A stretch of 64,000 nucleotides of DNA from Methylotuvimicrobium sp018830325 (GCF_044788715.1 NZ_CP173170.1:2108001-2172000); one strand, 5' to 3'; counted from the stretch's first letter, positions 8,974-17,783 are shown. A program made the numbers and translations. The notes: generated from the letters alone by a model not told the origin.

Positions 8974-10737
8974 TCAATGCGTATGCTCGCATTCGGCCAG
9001 AAAGGTCAGTAGGCTTTCTCGGTACTTGTAATAATCCGGGTGATCGAGTAAGGCTTGTCGTGTGCGCGGCCTTGGTAGGTCGATCGTTTCGATCTTGCCG
9101 ATCTTCGCGTGCGGACCATTGGTCATCATCACGACCCGGTCGGCGAGCAGGATGGCCTCGTCGACATCGTGGGTCACGACGATCGCGGTGACATGGGTCC
9201 GTTCCCAGACTTCCATCAGGACTTCCTGCAATTCCCAACGGGTCAGCGAATCGAGCATGCCGAACGGCTCGTCGAGCAATAACAGTTTCGGCGACAATGC
9301 GAAAGCGCGGGCGATACCGACCCGTTGGCGCATTCCGTTGGAGAGGTCCGCCGCTTTTTTATCCATCGCATCGGCCAGTCCGACGCGGGTTAAGTAATAT
9401 TCGACGATATCGTCGCGTTCGGACTGCGATGCATGCGGGTAAACGTTGTCGACGCCGATCATGACGTTCTCGAACGCGGTCAGCCAGGGAAACAGACTGG
9501 GCGACTGGAACACAACGCCCTTGTCCGGGCCGGCGCTGTCGATTTCTTTGTTGTCCAGCACGATGCCGCCTTCGGATACGTCGGTCAGGCCTGCGGTCAT
9601 CGACAGTACGGTCGATTTACCGCAGCCCGAATGGCCGATGATCGAGATGAATTCGCCTTTTTTGGCTAACATGTCGAATCCGTCTACAACCTTGACCGTG
9701 CTTTTACCGTCGGGCGTCGGATAGATTTTCGAGAGTTGCGAGAATTCCAGATAACGCGGTTTGCCAAGATCGTTCTGTTTGGGTTTTAAAGCCGAGATGT
9801 CCAATTTCCAATCGTTGCTGGTGTTGGGTCGAACATCCGGCAAAACAATGTTTTCTTTATCGGACGCGTCGGCTTTTTGCATGCCGACACCCATCAAATA
9901 GCGGGTGATTTCGGCGCGGAGTTTCTTGAAGGTTTCATCGTGATTCAGCGCGGTTCGGCCGCGCGGTCTTGCCAACGGAATCTTGAAGCTGGGCCCGAAT
10001 GTCGCGCCGGGTCCTGGGTTCAGTGCGATGACGCGATCGGCCATATAGATCGCCTCGTCGACATCGTTCGTGATCAAAATGACGGTTTTCTTTTCCGCTT
10101 GCCAAATCGCGAGGATTTCGTCCTGAAGTTTGCCGCGCGTCAGCGCATCTAATGCGCTCAACGGTTCGTCCAACAACAAGATATCGGGATTGGCGGCCAA
10201 GGCCCGGGCCACATTGACGCGTTGACGCATGCCGCCCGATAATTCGGCAGGCTTTTTGGTCATTGCGCCGCCTAAATTGACCATGCGTACATATTTTTCG
10301 GTATGCGCTTTACGCCGGTCGGCCGACCAATCTTTGAAGCGTTGGTCGACGGCCAGTGCGACATTGTCGAATACGGTCAGCCAAGGCAGCAGCGAATAAT
10401 TTTGAAAGACCACGCAACGGTCAGGCCCCGGTCCCTTGATCGGCCGGCCTTGTTTAAGCACCTCGCCGCTGTCGGCCTCGATCAATCCTGCAATCGTTGA
10501 AATCAGCGTGGTCTTGCCGCTGCCGGAAAAGCCGACGATCGCGATAAATTCGCCTGCCTCGATGTCCAGATTGATGTCTTTCAATACCGGCGTTTTACCC
10601 TTGCCCTCGCCGTAGGATTTGTAAACGTTTTTGAGTTGTAAGAAAGGTTTCAAGGAATGGACCTTGGCTAACGGCGCAGCGGGTGCCGGCGTGTCGATTG
10701 ATTCGTCATCGATACGTAAGAGTCGGGATGTTTTCAT
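8974..10737 (-). CDS. nrtCD: Nitrate ABC transporter, two fused ATPase domains (NrtC/NrtD-like)
   Basis: A 587-residue cytoplasmic protein with two complete ABC ATPase domains. The first has Walker A GFSGSGKTT (residues 69-77), signature LSGGMRQR and Walker B ILLLDEP. The second, starting near residue 328, has Walker A GHSGCGKST, signature LSNGMRQR and Walker B LLLLDEP. Both carry the VDEAI/ADRV stretch after Walker B seen in the nitrate/sulfonate/taurate (SsuB/TauB) group. Cyanobacterial NrtC and NrtD are separate proteins, and NrtC carries an NrtA-like tail that is absent here, so one polypeptide probably supplies both ATP sites. It lies 14 bp downstream of nrtB. Confidence 0.9.
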   Translation of the reverse strand: MKTSRLLRIDDESIDTPAPAAPLAKVHSLKPFLQLKNVYKSYGEGKGKTPVLKDINLDIEAGEFIAIVGFSGSGKTTLISTIAGLIEADSGEVLKQGRPIKGPGPDRCVVFQNYSLLPWLTVFDNVALAVDQRFKDWSADRRKAHTEKYVRMVNLGGAMTKKPAELSGGMRQRVNVARALAANPDILLLDEPLSALDALTRGKLQDEILAIWQAEKKTVILITNDVDEAIYMADRVIALNPGPGATFGPSFKIPLARPRGRTALNHDETFKKLRAEITRYLMGVGMQKADASDKENIVLPDVRPNTSNDWKLDISALKPKQNDLGKPRYLEFSQLSKIYPTPDGKSTVKVVDGFDMLAKKGEFISIIGHSGCGKSTVLSMTAGLTDVSEGGIVLDNKEIDSAGPDKGVVFQSPSLFPWLTAFENVMIGVDNVYPHASQSERDDIVEYYLTRVGLADAMDKKAADLSNGMRQRVGIARAFALSPKLLLLDEPFGMLDSLTRWELQEVLMEVWERTHVTAIVVTHDVDEAILLADRVVMMTNGPHAKIGKIETIDLPRPRTRQALLDHPDYYKYRESLLTFLAECEHTH

Positions 10738-10750
10738 GTCGGTCTCCGGG

Positions 10751-11767
10751 TCAGAGTGTTTTGCCGAAGGAGAAGGCTTGTTGCAGCGAATGCATGATGC
10801 GGTCCAGCATGAACCCGATGATGCCGATCGTGAATACCGCGACCATGATACGGCCTAAGGAATTCGAGCTGCCGTTTTGAAACTCGTCCCAGATAAACTT
10901 TCCGAGGCCGGGGTTTTGTGCGAGCATTTCGGCCGCGATCAGCACCATCCAGCCAACCCCAAGCGACATGCGCATGCCGGTGAAGATATAGGGTAAGGCC
11001 GAGGGTAGTACGATCTTCTTGATCTGCGTGCTCCAGTTGAGACGAAGGACTTTGCCGACATTAACCAAATCCTTGTCGATCGACGAGACGCCGACCGCGG
11101 TGTTGATCAGCGTCGGCCATAACGAGCATAGCGTGACGGTAATTGCCGAGGTCAAAAAGGCTTTTTCGAACCATGAATCGTCCGTCGTGATGTAGACCGC
11201 GCTGACAACCAGCGTCACAATCGGTAACCAAGCGAGCGGCGAAACCGGTTTGAAGATCTGAATCATTGGGTTGATCGCGGTATTGATAACCGGGCTCATG
11301 CCGCAAAGGATACCGAGCGGCACAGCAATCAACGTTGCAATGATAAAGCCCGTGAATACGGTATAAAGACTGGTCAAAATTTGGTCGAAGTAAGTCGGTT
11401 TGCCGGTATAGGGCCGTGTTTTGATTTCGGCTTGCGGGTCGCGCGCCAACTTTTGTTGATTGCGGATTTTTTGGCGCTCGTAGAATGCGGCCATTTTTTC
11501 TCTTTCGGCATGATGGGCGTCGATCAGTCCCTGCGCTTCATGCCATACGGCTTCAGGCCCCGGAATCGCGCCCAAACTGGTTTGGATTTTTACGGCCGAG
11601 GCATTCCAAAGGCCCAGGAAGATGACGAAAGCCAGTATCGGCACGATGATCGTCAAACCGATTTGCCGCATTTGCTGCTGCGGATTTTCGCCGGCGCAAA
11701 GCTTGACGAACGGTACGAACCAGGTCAGCCCGGTCACGTTGAAAAATTTGATTAATGTAGTCGACAT
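10751..11767 (-). CDS. nrtB: Nitrate ABC transporter permease
   Basis: A 338-residue inner-membrane protein of the BPD_transp_1 family. One membrane segment lies near residues 38-56, followed by a Lys/Arg/Gln-rich loop (about 80-120), then four or five segments from about residue 130. The EAA-like cytoplasmic loop (VGKVLRLNWSTQIKKIVLPSALPYIFTGMR) needed to dock the ATPase is near residues 242-271. Position between nrtA and the fused ATPase fits the permease of a nitrate/nitrite importer. The gap to nrtA is over 400 bp because a MITE-like repeat is inserted, which may affect read-through from the nrtA promoter. Confidence 0.9.
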   Translation of the reverse strand: MSTTLIKFFNVTGLTWFVPFVKLCAGENPQQQMRQIGLTIIVPILAFVIFLGLWNASAVKIQTSLGAIPGPEAVWHEAQGLIDAHHAEREKMAAFYERQKIRNQQKLARDPQAEIKTRPYTGKPTYFDQILTSLYTVFTGFIIATLIAVPLGILCGMSPVINTAINPMIQIFKPVSPLAWLPIVTLVVSAVYITTDDSWFEKAFLTSAITVTLCSLWPTLINTAVGVSSIDKDLVNVGKVLRLNWSTQIKKIVLPSALPYIFTGMRMSLGVGWMVLIAAEMLAQNPGLGKFIWDEFQNGSSNSLGRIMVAVFTIGIIGFMLDRIMHSLQQAFSFGKTL

Positions 11768-11885
11768 GGCGAACCTCTTTGTCTAACCAACGGTCATGTT
11801 TAGTCATGAATGTCTAAAAAAATGACGCGTCCTTGCGCCTAGGCGACATTCGATGTCACTATCGGAAGGGGTTGTTCTTTATCTA

Positions 11886-12182
11886 GGATTTCGTGATAAA
11901 TAACGTCCTATAGCTATGAGTTTTGTTGAGGGTTCGGCAACTCGCTTGACAGGTCGCCGTGAACCCAGCACCTAAATTCCTTAGCCCATTGGCTATGTTT
12001 AATATAATGGCTAATTTAGGTGCTGGGTGAATACGTCCGTGTAGGCTTGACGGCGGAATCTGATTGCCATGGATGGCATGAATGCAGATTTTGCAGGAGC
12101 AAAAATCTGCCCTGTCGCCGACACCTGCCAATCAAGCAACCGAACCCTCCATAGGATGGGAAAGTTATTGACGACCAAATCC
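11886..12182. repeat. MITE-like element, copy 1 (between nrtA and nrtB)
   Basis: The terminal inverted repeats read roughly GGATTTCGTGATAAATAACG on the left and GACCAAATCC at the right end. Sub-terminal inverted repeats around GGGTTCGG...GACAGG / CCTG...CCGAACCC follow. A 64-bp palindrome lies at 11964-12027 with arms CCCAGCACCTAAATT / AATTTAGGTGCTGGG. It fills most of the 445-bp gap between nrtA and nrtB and has no open frame of note. Confidence 0.75.
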
Positions 12183-12211
12183 TTACTTGTTTTATTCGGA
12201 GCGATGCGCCG

Positions 12212-13609
12212 TCATTGGCTGATTTTTCCGTCTTTCAATATTTCTTTGCCTTTCAAGCCGATCGGGAATTTCGTCAGATATTCGTTCGGTTTACTGCCGT
12301 CGTAAACAATGTCGTCGATAAAATCGGCTTGCGGCGGTTTGAATCCGGTTTCGGTTTCAGGCGGAAAATCGCTTGCCTTGGCTTTACCTTCGGCAATCAA
12401 TTCTTTTGCGGCGGCCCTATAGATATCCGGGCGATAAACTTTTTTAGCCGTTTCAACGAACCATTCGTCGGATTTGGGTTCGTTGATCTGTCCCCAACGG
12501 CGCATTTGCGTCAGAAACCAAATTGCATCGCTGTAATAGGGGTATGTGGCGTGATAACGGAAAAACACATTGAAATCGGGCAGCGAACGGGCATCGCCTT
12601 TTTCATATTCAAAAGACCCGGTCATGCTATTGGCGATCACCTCAAAATCGGCGCCGACATAACGGCTGTCGGAAATAATCTTGGCTGCTTCTTTGCGGTT
12701 CTTATTGTTTTCGGCGTCGAGCCATATCGCCGCACGAATCAGCGCCTTGACGACAGCCAAGTGCGTATTCGGGTTTTTATCGGCCCAGGTTTTACTGACA
12801 CCGAATACTTTTTCCGGATTGTTCTTCCAAATTTCATAATTGGTCACGACCGGTACGCCGATACCTTTGAATACCGCTTGCTGATTCCACGGTTCGCCGA
12901 CGCAATAACCGTAAATCGTGCCGGCTTCGAGCGTGGCCGGCATTTGCGGCGGTGGAGTGACGGACAGCAACACTTCGGCATTGAGCTGTCCGGTCGTTTC
13001 TCCCGGCGGCGAGTAATAACCGGGTTGTATACCGCCGGCTGCCAGCCAATAACGCAGTTCGTAGTTATGCGTCGAAACCGGAAATACCATGCCCATGTTG
13101 AACGGTTTGCCTTCGGCCTTGAATTTTTCGATCACCGGTTTCAAAGATTCGGCTTTGATTGGATGCACCGGCTTGCCGTCTTGCATTGGTACATGCGGTT
13201 TCATTTGTTGCCAGATGTCGTTCGAAACGGTCACGGCATTGCCGTTTAGGTCCATGCTAAACGCGGTAATCACATCGGCTTTCGTGCCGAAACCGATTGT
13301 CGCGCCCAAGGGTTGTCCCGCTAGCATATGCGCGCCGTCCAACTCGCCGTTGATGACGCGGTCGAGCAAAACTTTCCAATTAGCTTGGGCTTCTAATTGC
13401 ACATAAAGGCCTTCATCTTCGAAAAACCTTTTTTCATAGGCGATGGCCAAGGGCGCCATATCGGTTAACTTAATGAAACCCAATTTCAGGTCTTCTTTTT
13501 CGATGTTTTCTACAGATGCAGCATTCGTGCTTGCCATAAGCAAAAAGGCTGCGGTAGCCGCCAATATGGTCGGTCGTCGTTTAGCGTTGGATACTAAGTT
13601 TGAGTTCAT
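12212..13609 (-). CDS. nrtA: Nitrate-binding protein of the ABC importer
   Basis: A 465-residue periplasmic protein and first gene of the nitrate operon. It has a signal peptide (residues about 1-31, cleavage near STNAAS). The mature part matches the NrtA/SsuA-like bilobed fold: the strand DLKLGFIKLTDMAPLAIAYE near residue 40, WKVLLDRVINGELDGAHMLAGQPLG near 78, and CVGEPWNQQAV near 236 that is typical of nitrate/nitrite-binding family members. The C-terminus (DGSKPNEYLTKFPIG) is also NrtA-like. The leader holds a sigma-54 promoter, a dual hairpin and a terminator, described separately. Confidence 0.92.
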   Translation of the reverse strand: MNSNLVSNAKRRPTILAATAAFLLMASTNAASVENIEKEDLKLGFIKLTDMAPLAIAYEKRFFEDEGLYVQLEAQANWKVLLDRVINGELDGAHMLAGQPLGATIGFGTKADVITAFSMDLNGNAVTVSNDIWQQMKPHVPMQDGKPVHPIKAESLKPVIEKFKAEGKPFNMGMVFPVSTHNYELRYWLAAGGIQPGYYSPPGETTGQLNAEVLLSVTPPPQMPATLEAGTIYGYCVGEPWNQQAVFKGIGVPVVTNYEIWKNNPEKVFGVSKTWADKNPNTHLAVVKALIRAAIWLDAENNKNRKEAAKIISDSRYVGADFEVIANSMTGSFEYEKGDARSLPDFNVFFRYHATYPYYSDAIWFLTQMRRWGQINEPKSDEWFVETAKKVYRPDIYRAAAKELIAEGKAKASDFPPETETGFKPPQADFIDDIVYDGSKPNEYLTKFPIGLKGKEILKDGKISQ

Positions 13610-13638
13610 GGTCGGTTCCGCAAATATAAAATTCAGGC

Positions 13639-13693
13639 AAAAAAAAGGCGTCTGCCATGCGATACGAGGGGTTATCGCATGAGAGACGCCTTT
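13639..13693 (-). terminator. Intrinsic terminator in the nrtA leader (attenuator)
   Basis: On the minus strand a long stem is formed by AAAGGCGTCT...CATGCGATA pairing with TATCGCATG...AGACGCCTTT, followed by an unbroken T run. It lies between the promoter and the nrtA start codon, about 30 nt from the ATG, so it would stop transcription of the whole nitrate operon unless antitermination occurs. Confidence 0.85.
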
Positions 13694-13702
13694 GTCCGGT
13701 TT

Positions 13703-13740
13703 GCTCGACAGTGAGCTTGTCAGTTACTCCATCGTTGGAG
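13703..13740 (-). promoter_or_regulatory. Dual-hairpin ANTAR (NasR/NasT-type) RNA target in the nrtA leader
   Basis: Two short hairpins are read on the minus strand. The first is CTCC-AACGAT-GGAG (13727-13740); the second is GCTC-ACTGTC-GAGC (13703-13716). Each has a 4-bp stem and a six-base loop with A at position 1 and G at position 4, the published recognition pattern for ANTAR antiterminators. They precede the terminator by about 10 nt. A NasT/NasR protein would be expected elsewhere in the genome; none is in the window. Confidence 0.75.
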
Positions 13741-13756
13741 ATTTATTAATATTTAA

Positions 13757-13772
13757 GCAAATGGAATGCCAA
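13757..13772 (-). promoter_or_regulatory. Sigma-54 promoter of the nitrate operon
   Basis: The minus strand reads TTGGCAT-TCCAT-TTGC, matching the -24/-12 consensus TGGCAC-N5-TTGC at all but one position. Transcription would begin near 13745, a few bases before the first leader hairpin, giving a leader of about 136 nt. Confidence 0.75.
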
Positions 13773-13922
13773 TAGTGAGATGGTTTCGGGATAGTAATTA
13801 ATAATTCAATAATAACAATAGGCTATGGTTAGATTGGATTTGAGAAGGGAGTAAGGGCGGTTTTTCCCTGGGCAAGCGATGACATGATTTAGTGCAGAGA
13901 TAGTCATTGCCAGGGTAGTACG

Positions 13923-13937
13923 GCACCAAATGTGTGC
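13923..13937. promoter_or_regulatory. Candidate NtrC enhancer site
   Basis: GCACC-AAATG-TGTGC matches the NtrC dyad GCACC-N5-GGTGC with one mismatch. It lies about 180-190 bp upstream of the predicted start, a usual distance for enhancers of sigma-54 promoters. The rest of 13773-13922 shows no clear feature. Confidence 0.5.
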
Positions 13938-14039
13938 GTTGGCGTTAGAAGAACGGTTTCGAGCAGATTATTCTCTTTTGATTGAAAAACCGGCTCAGAA
14001 TAAAAGGTATGGGATGCGTCTACCGAGGACCGCCGTTCA

Positions 14040-14104
14040 CCCAGCACCTAAATTATCTCAGATAGTTAACCATAGCCAATGGACTATGGAATTTAGGTGC
14101 TGGG
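14040..14104. repeat. MITE-like element, copy 2 (palindrome)
   Basis: A 65-bp palindrome with arms CCCAGCACCTAAATT / AATTTAGGTGCTGGG and an asymmetric centre (GATAGTTAACCATAGCCAATGG) in the opposite orientation to copy 1. Flanks (CCGCCGTTCAC on the left; GCAGCAATCCCTGCAGCCGAC on the right) resemble the inner parts of the longer copies, but clear terminal repeats are not visible. The stretch 14200-14520 beyond it shows nothing I can name. Confidence 0.7.
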
Positions 14105-14523
14105 TGAACCCATCCATGGGGGCTTTACGGCAGCAATCCCTGCAGCCGACATCCTCGTTAGCCACACCTTATGCTTTTATAAAGTTAGCTAATTTTTGAG
14201 TATAAAGGGAGTAAAATAACTCAGTGGAGATTCTTTGGTCCGGCTAATCTACCATAGCAATATATACACTCAGCTATTTCTAATTCAATGTCTGACTAGA
14301 GCGAAAAAATGGAATGCGGAATTCGGTACCGACAGAAAAGATTGGGGAAACGCCAAAGTGCATTAGCGCAAATTGCTCGTGTGCCGGCTGGGTAGATAGA
14401 GATGCTCCTCTTATTATCCGATCCTTATTATATCTTTCGCATTGCAAATTTCGGCAAAGCTTAGGGGGCATTCCAGTGCCGAATTTTGATCTATGAAGAG
14501 TATGTCGTCAAAGGTGTGTAATT

Positions 14524-16218
14524 ATGAATCCAAACAAAAAACGTATCCTCATCGTCGGCGGCGTGGCCGGCGGAGCGACTTGCGCGGCGCGTGCGCGGAG
14601 ACTTTGCGAAACCTGCGATATTGTCGTGTTCGAACGAGGCCAGCACGTTTCGTTCGCCAATTGCGGCCTGCCTTATTTCGTCGGTGACGTGATCGAGTCC
14701 GAAGCAAAGCTGCTGGTGGCCAGCCCGGATTTGTTCGAGCACCGCTTCAACATCGAAGTCCATACCGAAACCGAAGTCACACGCATCGACCGGCAAGCGC
14801 GAACGATAGAAGTGCTTGATTTGAAAACGGGAACGTGCCGCGAAGAAGCCTATGATGCCTTGGTTTTGGCGACCGGCGCCCAGCCGATCCGCCCACCCTT
14901 GCCGGGCATCGATCTGCCGGGTATCTATGTCTTGCGCAATATTCCGGATAGCCGAAAGATCAAGGCCGCCACCGCTAAGGCATCGCGAGCGTTGATCGTC
15001 GGCGGCGGTTTCATCGGGCTCGAAATGGCCGAAAATCTGGTGGCATTGGGACTCGATGTCACGTTGCTGGAATTGGCAGACCATGTGCTGCCGCCGTTGG
15101 ATCCTGAAATGGCAAGCTATGCGGCAGAACGCTTGAGGACCAACGGCGTCGAATTAAGGCTCGGCGAAAGCGCCGTGTCGTTCGAGCAGCACCCGGAGCG
15201 CGGTTTGATCTTGCACACCTCGAAAGGCGCAGCGCTCAACACCGATCTGGTCATCCTGGGAATCGGCGTGCGTCCCGAAGCCACGCTGGCTCGGGAGGCT
15301 GGATTGGAACTGGGCGAGCTCGGCGGAATCCGGGTCGATCCCTACATGCGGACGAACGATCCGGCGATTTGGGCGGTCGGCGATGTCGTCGAAGTCAAAA
15401 ACCGGGTCACCGAGCAATGGCAACTGGTCCCGCTGGCGGGGCCAGCGAACCGGCAGGGGCGGGTTGCGGCTACGGCAATCATTCATGATTTTTCATGCGG
15501 AGAAAAAGAAGCATTGCCGCCCTTGACTTTCGATGGCGTTTTGGGAACCGCCGTATGCGAGGTTTTCGGCCTGACCGTTGCCTGCACCGGCGCCAGCGAA
15601 AAACTATTGAAGCGGCTCGGTATGGATTTCGAGAAGGTCTATTTGCATCCAGGTCACCATTCCAGTTATTTCCCTGGCGCGAAACCGATACACATCAAGT
15701 TATTGTTCTCGAAGACCGACAACAAGATTTTGGGCGCGCAAGCCGTCGGCGAGAAGGATGTCACGCGGCCGATCGATGTCATCGCGACGGCGCTGATGCA
15801 AGGAGCCACGATATTCGATCTGGAGAATCTGGAACTTTGCTATGCGCCGCAGTTCGGCGCGGCCAAAGACCCGGTCAACGTCGCCGGCATGTTGGCCGGC
15901 AACCATCAGCGCGGCGATTTTCCTTTGGCGAACTGGGACGACCTGGAGACAACCTCGGCCTTGTTGGTCGATGTGCGTAGCGCGGACGAATATGCCAGCG
16001 GCCATGTTCCGACTGCGCAAAACTTACCGCTGGAATCGTTACGCGATCGCATTCACGAGTTACCGACGGATCGTGATATCTGGTTGATCTGCGGTGTCGG
16101 CCAACGCGCTTATTATGCATATCGTCTTTTGACGCAAAACGGCTTACGGGTCAAAGTACTATCAGGCGGCATGAAAACCTATCAAGCAATGACTCTGGCG
16201 ACGGATGCTCCAGAATAG
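14524..16218 (+). CDS. CoA-disulfide reductase-like flavoenzyme fused to a rhodanese domain
   Basis: A 564-residue cytoplasmic fusion. Residues about 1-450 form a FAD/NAD(P)-dependent pyridine-nucleotide disulfide oxidoreductase: N-terminal FAD motif ILIVGGVAGGATCAARA, the single active Cys in SFANCGLPY near residue 46, and a second Rossmann motif ALIVGGGFIGLEMAE near 157. Residues about 470-560 form a rhodanese domain with the active Cys in ICGVGQRAYY. This matches the CoADR-RHD class, which reduces CoA disulfides, persulfides or polysulfide. AAAGG about 9 nt upstream supports the start. It converges with the metal transporter genes. Confidence 0.9.
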   Translation: MNPNKKRILIVGGVAGGATCAARARRLCETCDIVVFERGQHVSFANCGLPYFVGDVIESEAKLLVASPDLFEHRFNIEVHTETEVTRIDRQARTIEVLDLKTGTCREEAYDALVLATGAQPIRPPLPGIDLPGIYVLRNIPDSRKIKAATAKASRALIVGGGFIGLEMAENLVALGLDVTLLELADHVLPPLDPEMASYAAERLRTNGVELRLGESAVSFEQHPERGLILHTSKGAALNTDLVILGIGVRPEATLAREAGLELGELGGIRVDPYMRTNDPAIWAVGDVVEVKNRVTEQWQLVPLAGPANRQGRVAATAIIHDFSCGEKEALPPLTFDGVLGTAVCEVFGLTVACTGASEKLLKRLGMDFEKVYLHPGHHSSYFPGAKPIHIKLLFSKTDNKILGAQAVGEKDVTRPIDVIATALMQGATIFDLENLELCYAPQFGAAKDPVNVAGMLAGNHQRGDFPLANWDDLETTSALLVDVRSADEYASGHVPTAQNLPLESLRDRIHELPTDRDIWLICGVGQRAYYAYRLLTQNGLRVKVLSGGMKTYQAMTLATDAPE

Positions 16219-16243
16219 GTACTGCTTATTCAACCATAATCAG

Positions 16244-17017
16244 TCATTGCCCTTTGTCACGGAAGAAAATCGATGCTAGAAATAAAACTACGCTGGCGAT
16301 AATGATCAACGGACCAGCCGAAATGCCGGTGACGCCAAAGGCAAGGATGCCGAGCGCGCAAGCAATGGCGCCGGCAATTGAACTGATGACGGTATATTGT
16401 TCCAGGCCGTTGCTGAGGTTTTTGGCCGTGCAAGCCGGAATGGCTAAGAGCGCAGCGGTCATCAGTCCTCCGACGATGCGCACGCCTATTGCGACGGTGA
16501 TCGCAATACAGATAAGATAAATCGCATCATTGCGTTTTATATTTGCGCCGTTGGTTTGCGCCAGGTCGGCGGATATTCCGGATAAAACCAAAGGGGCGTA
16601 AATCGATTTGATCGCCCCGAAAAGCCCTAGACAGATTACTACCGTGATGAATACCGTCGCAGGCGATATTTGTGAAATATCTCCGAGCAAGGCGATTTCG
16701 GTTTTTTCCTCGGGCAGAAACAAAAATGCGGTTGCCAACGCGCCGGAAAACACCACGGCGGTCAGCGCTTCGGGATGCAGCCGGGTTTTTTGCTCCAAAA
16801 GCCAGATGATCGCTACGCCGCCGGTCAAAAAAAGTAGCGCGCCGATCGATACGTCGAAATCGTAAAGTAAAGCCAAGGCTACGCCAGGCAGCGTCAAATG
16901 ACCAAGAGCTCCGCCCATCAACGCCATGCGTTTGGTAAGCATCAACGAACCCATGTAACCGGCAACCGCGCCGATTGCGCAGCCGATAATCAGAGCAAGC
17001 AAGATCGTTTCTAACAT
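16244..17017 (-). CDS. znuB: Metal (Zn/Mn/Fe) ABC transporter permease, ZnuB/MntB-like
   Basis: A 257-residue membrane protein of the ABC-3 family with seven or eight hydrophobic segments. MLETILLALIIGCAIGAVAGYMGSL at the start, the KRMALMGGALGHLTLPGVALA stretch near residue 29 and GGLMTAALLAIPACTAKNL near residue 180 are hallmarks of zinc/manganese uptake permeases. It follows the ATPase gene by 5 bp. No substrate-binding protein gene is adjacent, so the metal cannot be assigned; ZnuA may be encoded elsewhere. Confidence 0.82.
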   Translation of the reverse strand: MLETILLALIIGCAIGAVAGYMGSLMLTKRMALMGGALGHLTLPGVALALLYDFDVSIGALLFLTGGVAIIWLLEQKTRLHPEALTAVVFSGALATAFLFLPEEKTEIALLGDISQISPATVFITVVICLGLFGAIKSIYAPLVLSGISADLAQTNGANIKRNDAIYLICIAITVAIGVRIVGGLMTAALLAIPACTAKNLSNGLEQYTVISSIAGAIACALGILAFGVTGISAGPLIIIASVVLFLASIFFRDKGQ

Positions 17018-17022
17018 AAATT

Positions 17023-17721
17023 TTATCCGTGCCGATGTTGATAGAATTTGATGCCGCTACCGTAGAGCCGTTTCAATTGCTCCGGCGTCAAGACTTCGTC
17101 GGGTTTGCCCATGCACATTTCTTGTCGGTTCAAACAAAGGACTTGCGTTGCATATTCCCAGACGACATGCAGATCGTGAGTGACCAACAAAATAGTCAAA
17201 TTTTGCATTTGCCAGAATTTTTGCAACAGGCTATAGATCGTTTCTTCGCCGCCGATATCGATACCCGAGGTCGGTTCGTCTAAAATCAAAACGTCCGGAT
17301 TATCGAGCAGCGACCAGGCGATCATCATGCGTTGAAATTGTCCGGTCGATAATTCGTTGAATTGACGCTGCAAACATCTTACATCGAGTCCGACCGCGCA
17401 TAGCATCGCTTCGATTTTTTCTCGGTCCGACGTTTTGAAGGCAAAGAATTCCGAGAGTTTCAGTGGCGGAATATCTTGTCGTCTAAGTAATTCTTGAGGC
17501 GGGACATAACCGATTTTTCCGGCATGCCAGGTGATGTCACCTTGATAAGGTAGCAGGTTCAACAGACTACGGAGCAGCGTGGTCTTGCCGGCACCGTTCG
17601 GCCCTAAAATGACCAGAATATCGCGTCGCTTGACCGCAAACGAAAGCCCTTCGATCACAGTCGTGCCGTTATAAGCGACTCGAAGATCATTGACTTCCAA
17701 TACTTTGTTATTATCGTTCAT
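17023..17721 (-). CDS. znuC: Metal ABC transporter ATPase, ZnuC-like
   Basis: About 232 residues. The ATG at 17721 is preferred because GGAA lies 8 nt upstream. It has Walker A (GPNGAGKTT, near residue 37), the signature LSTGQFQRMMIAW (the ABC signature Ser-Gly-Gly is replaced by Ser-Thr-Gly) and Walker B VLILDEPTSGID, with the switch His in LLVTHDLH. It couples ATP hydrolysis to import through the adjacent permease. It is divergent from the radical SAM gene with about 60 bp between them. Confidence 0.85.
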   Translation of the reverse strand: MNDNNKVLEVNDLRVAYNGTTVIEGLSFAVKRRDILVILGPNGAGKTTLLRSLLNLLPYQGDITWHAGKIGYVPPQELLRRQDIPPLKLSEFFAFKTSDREKIEAMLCAVGLDVRCLQRQFNELSTGQFQRMMIAWSLLDNPDVLILDEPTSGIDIGGEETIYSLLQKFWQMQNLTILLVTHDLHVVWEYATQVLCLNRQEMCMGKPDEVLTPEQLKRLYGSGIKFYQHRHG

Positions 17722-17783
17722 ATTGCTTTCCAATAAGCTGGGAATTCTTTAAGCTCTACAGCAAACAGAAAAAGGAGCAACTC

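Noticed and set aside
12215..13249. Long open frame of 344 codons on the plus strand
   Set aside because: It lies entirely antisense to nrtA, has no family-like motifs and has the composition of a codon-bias shadow.
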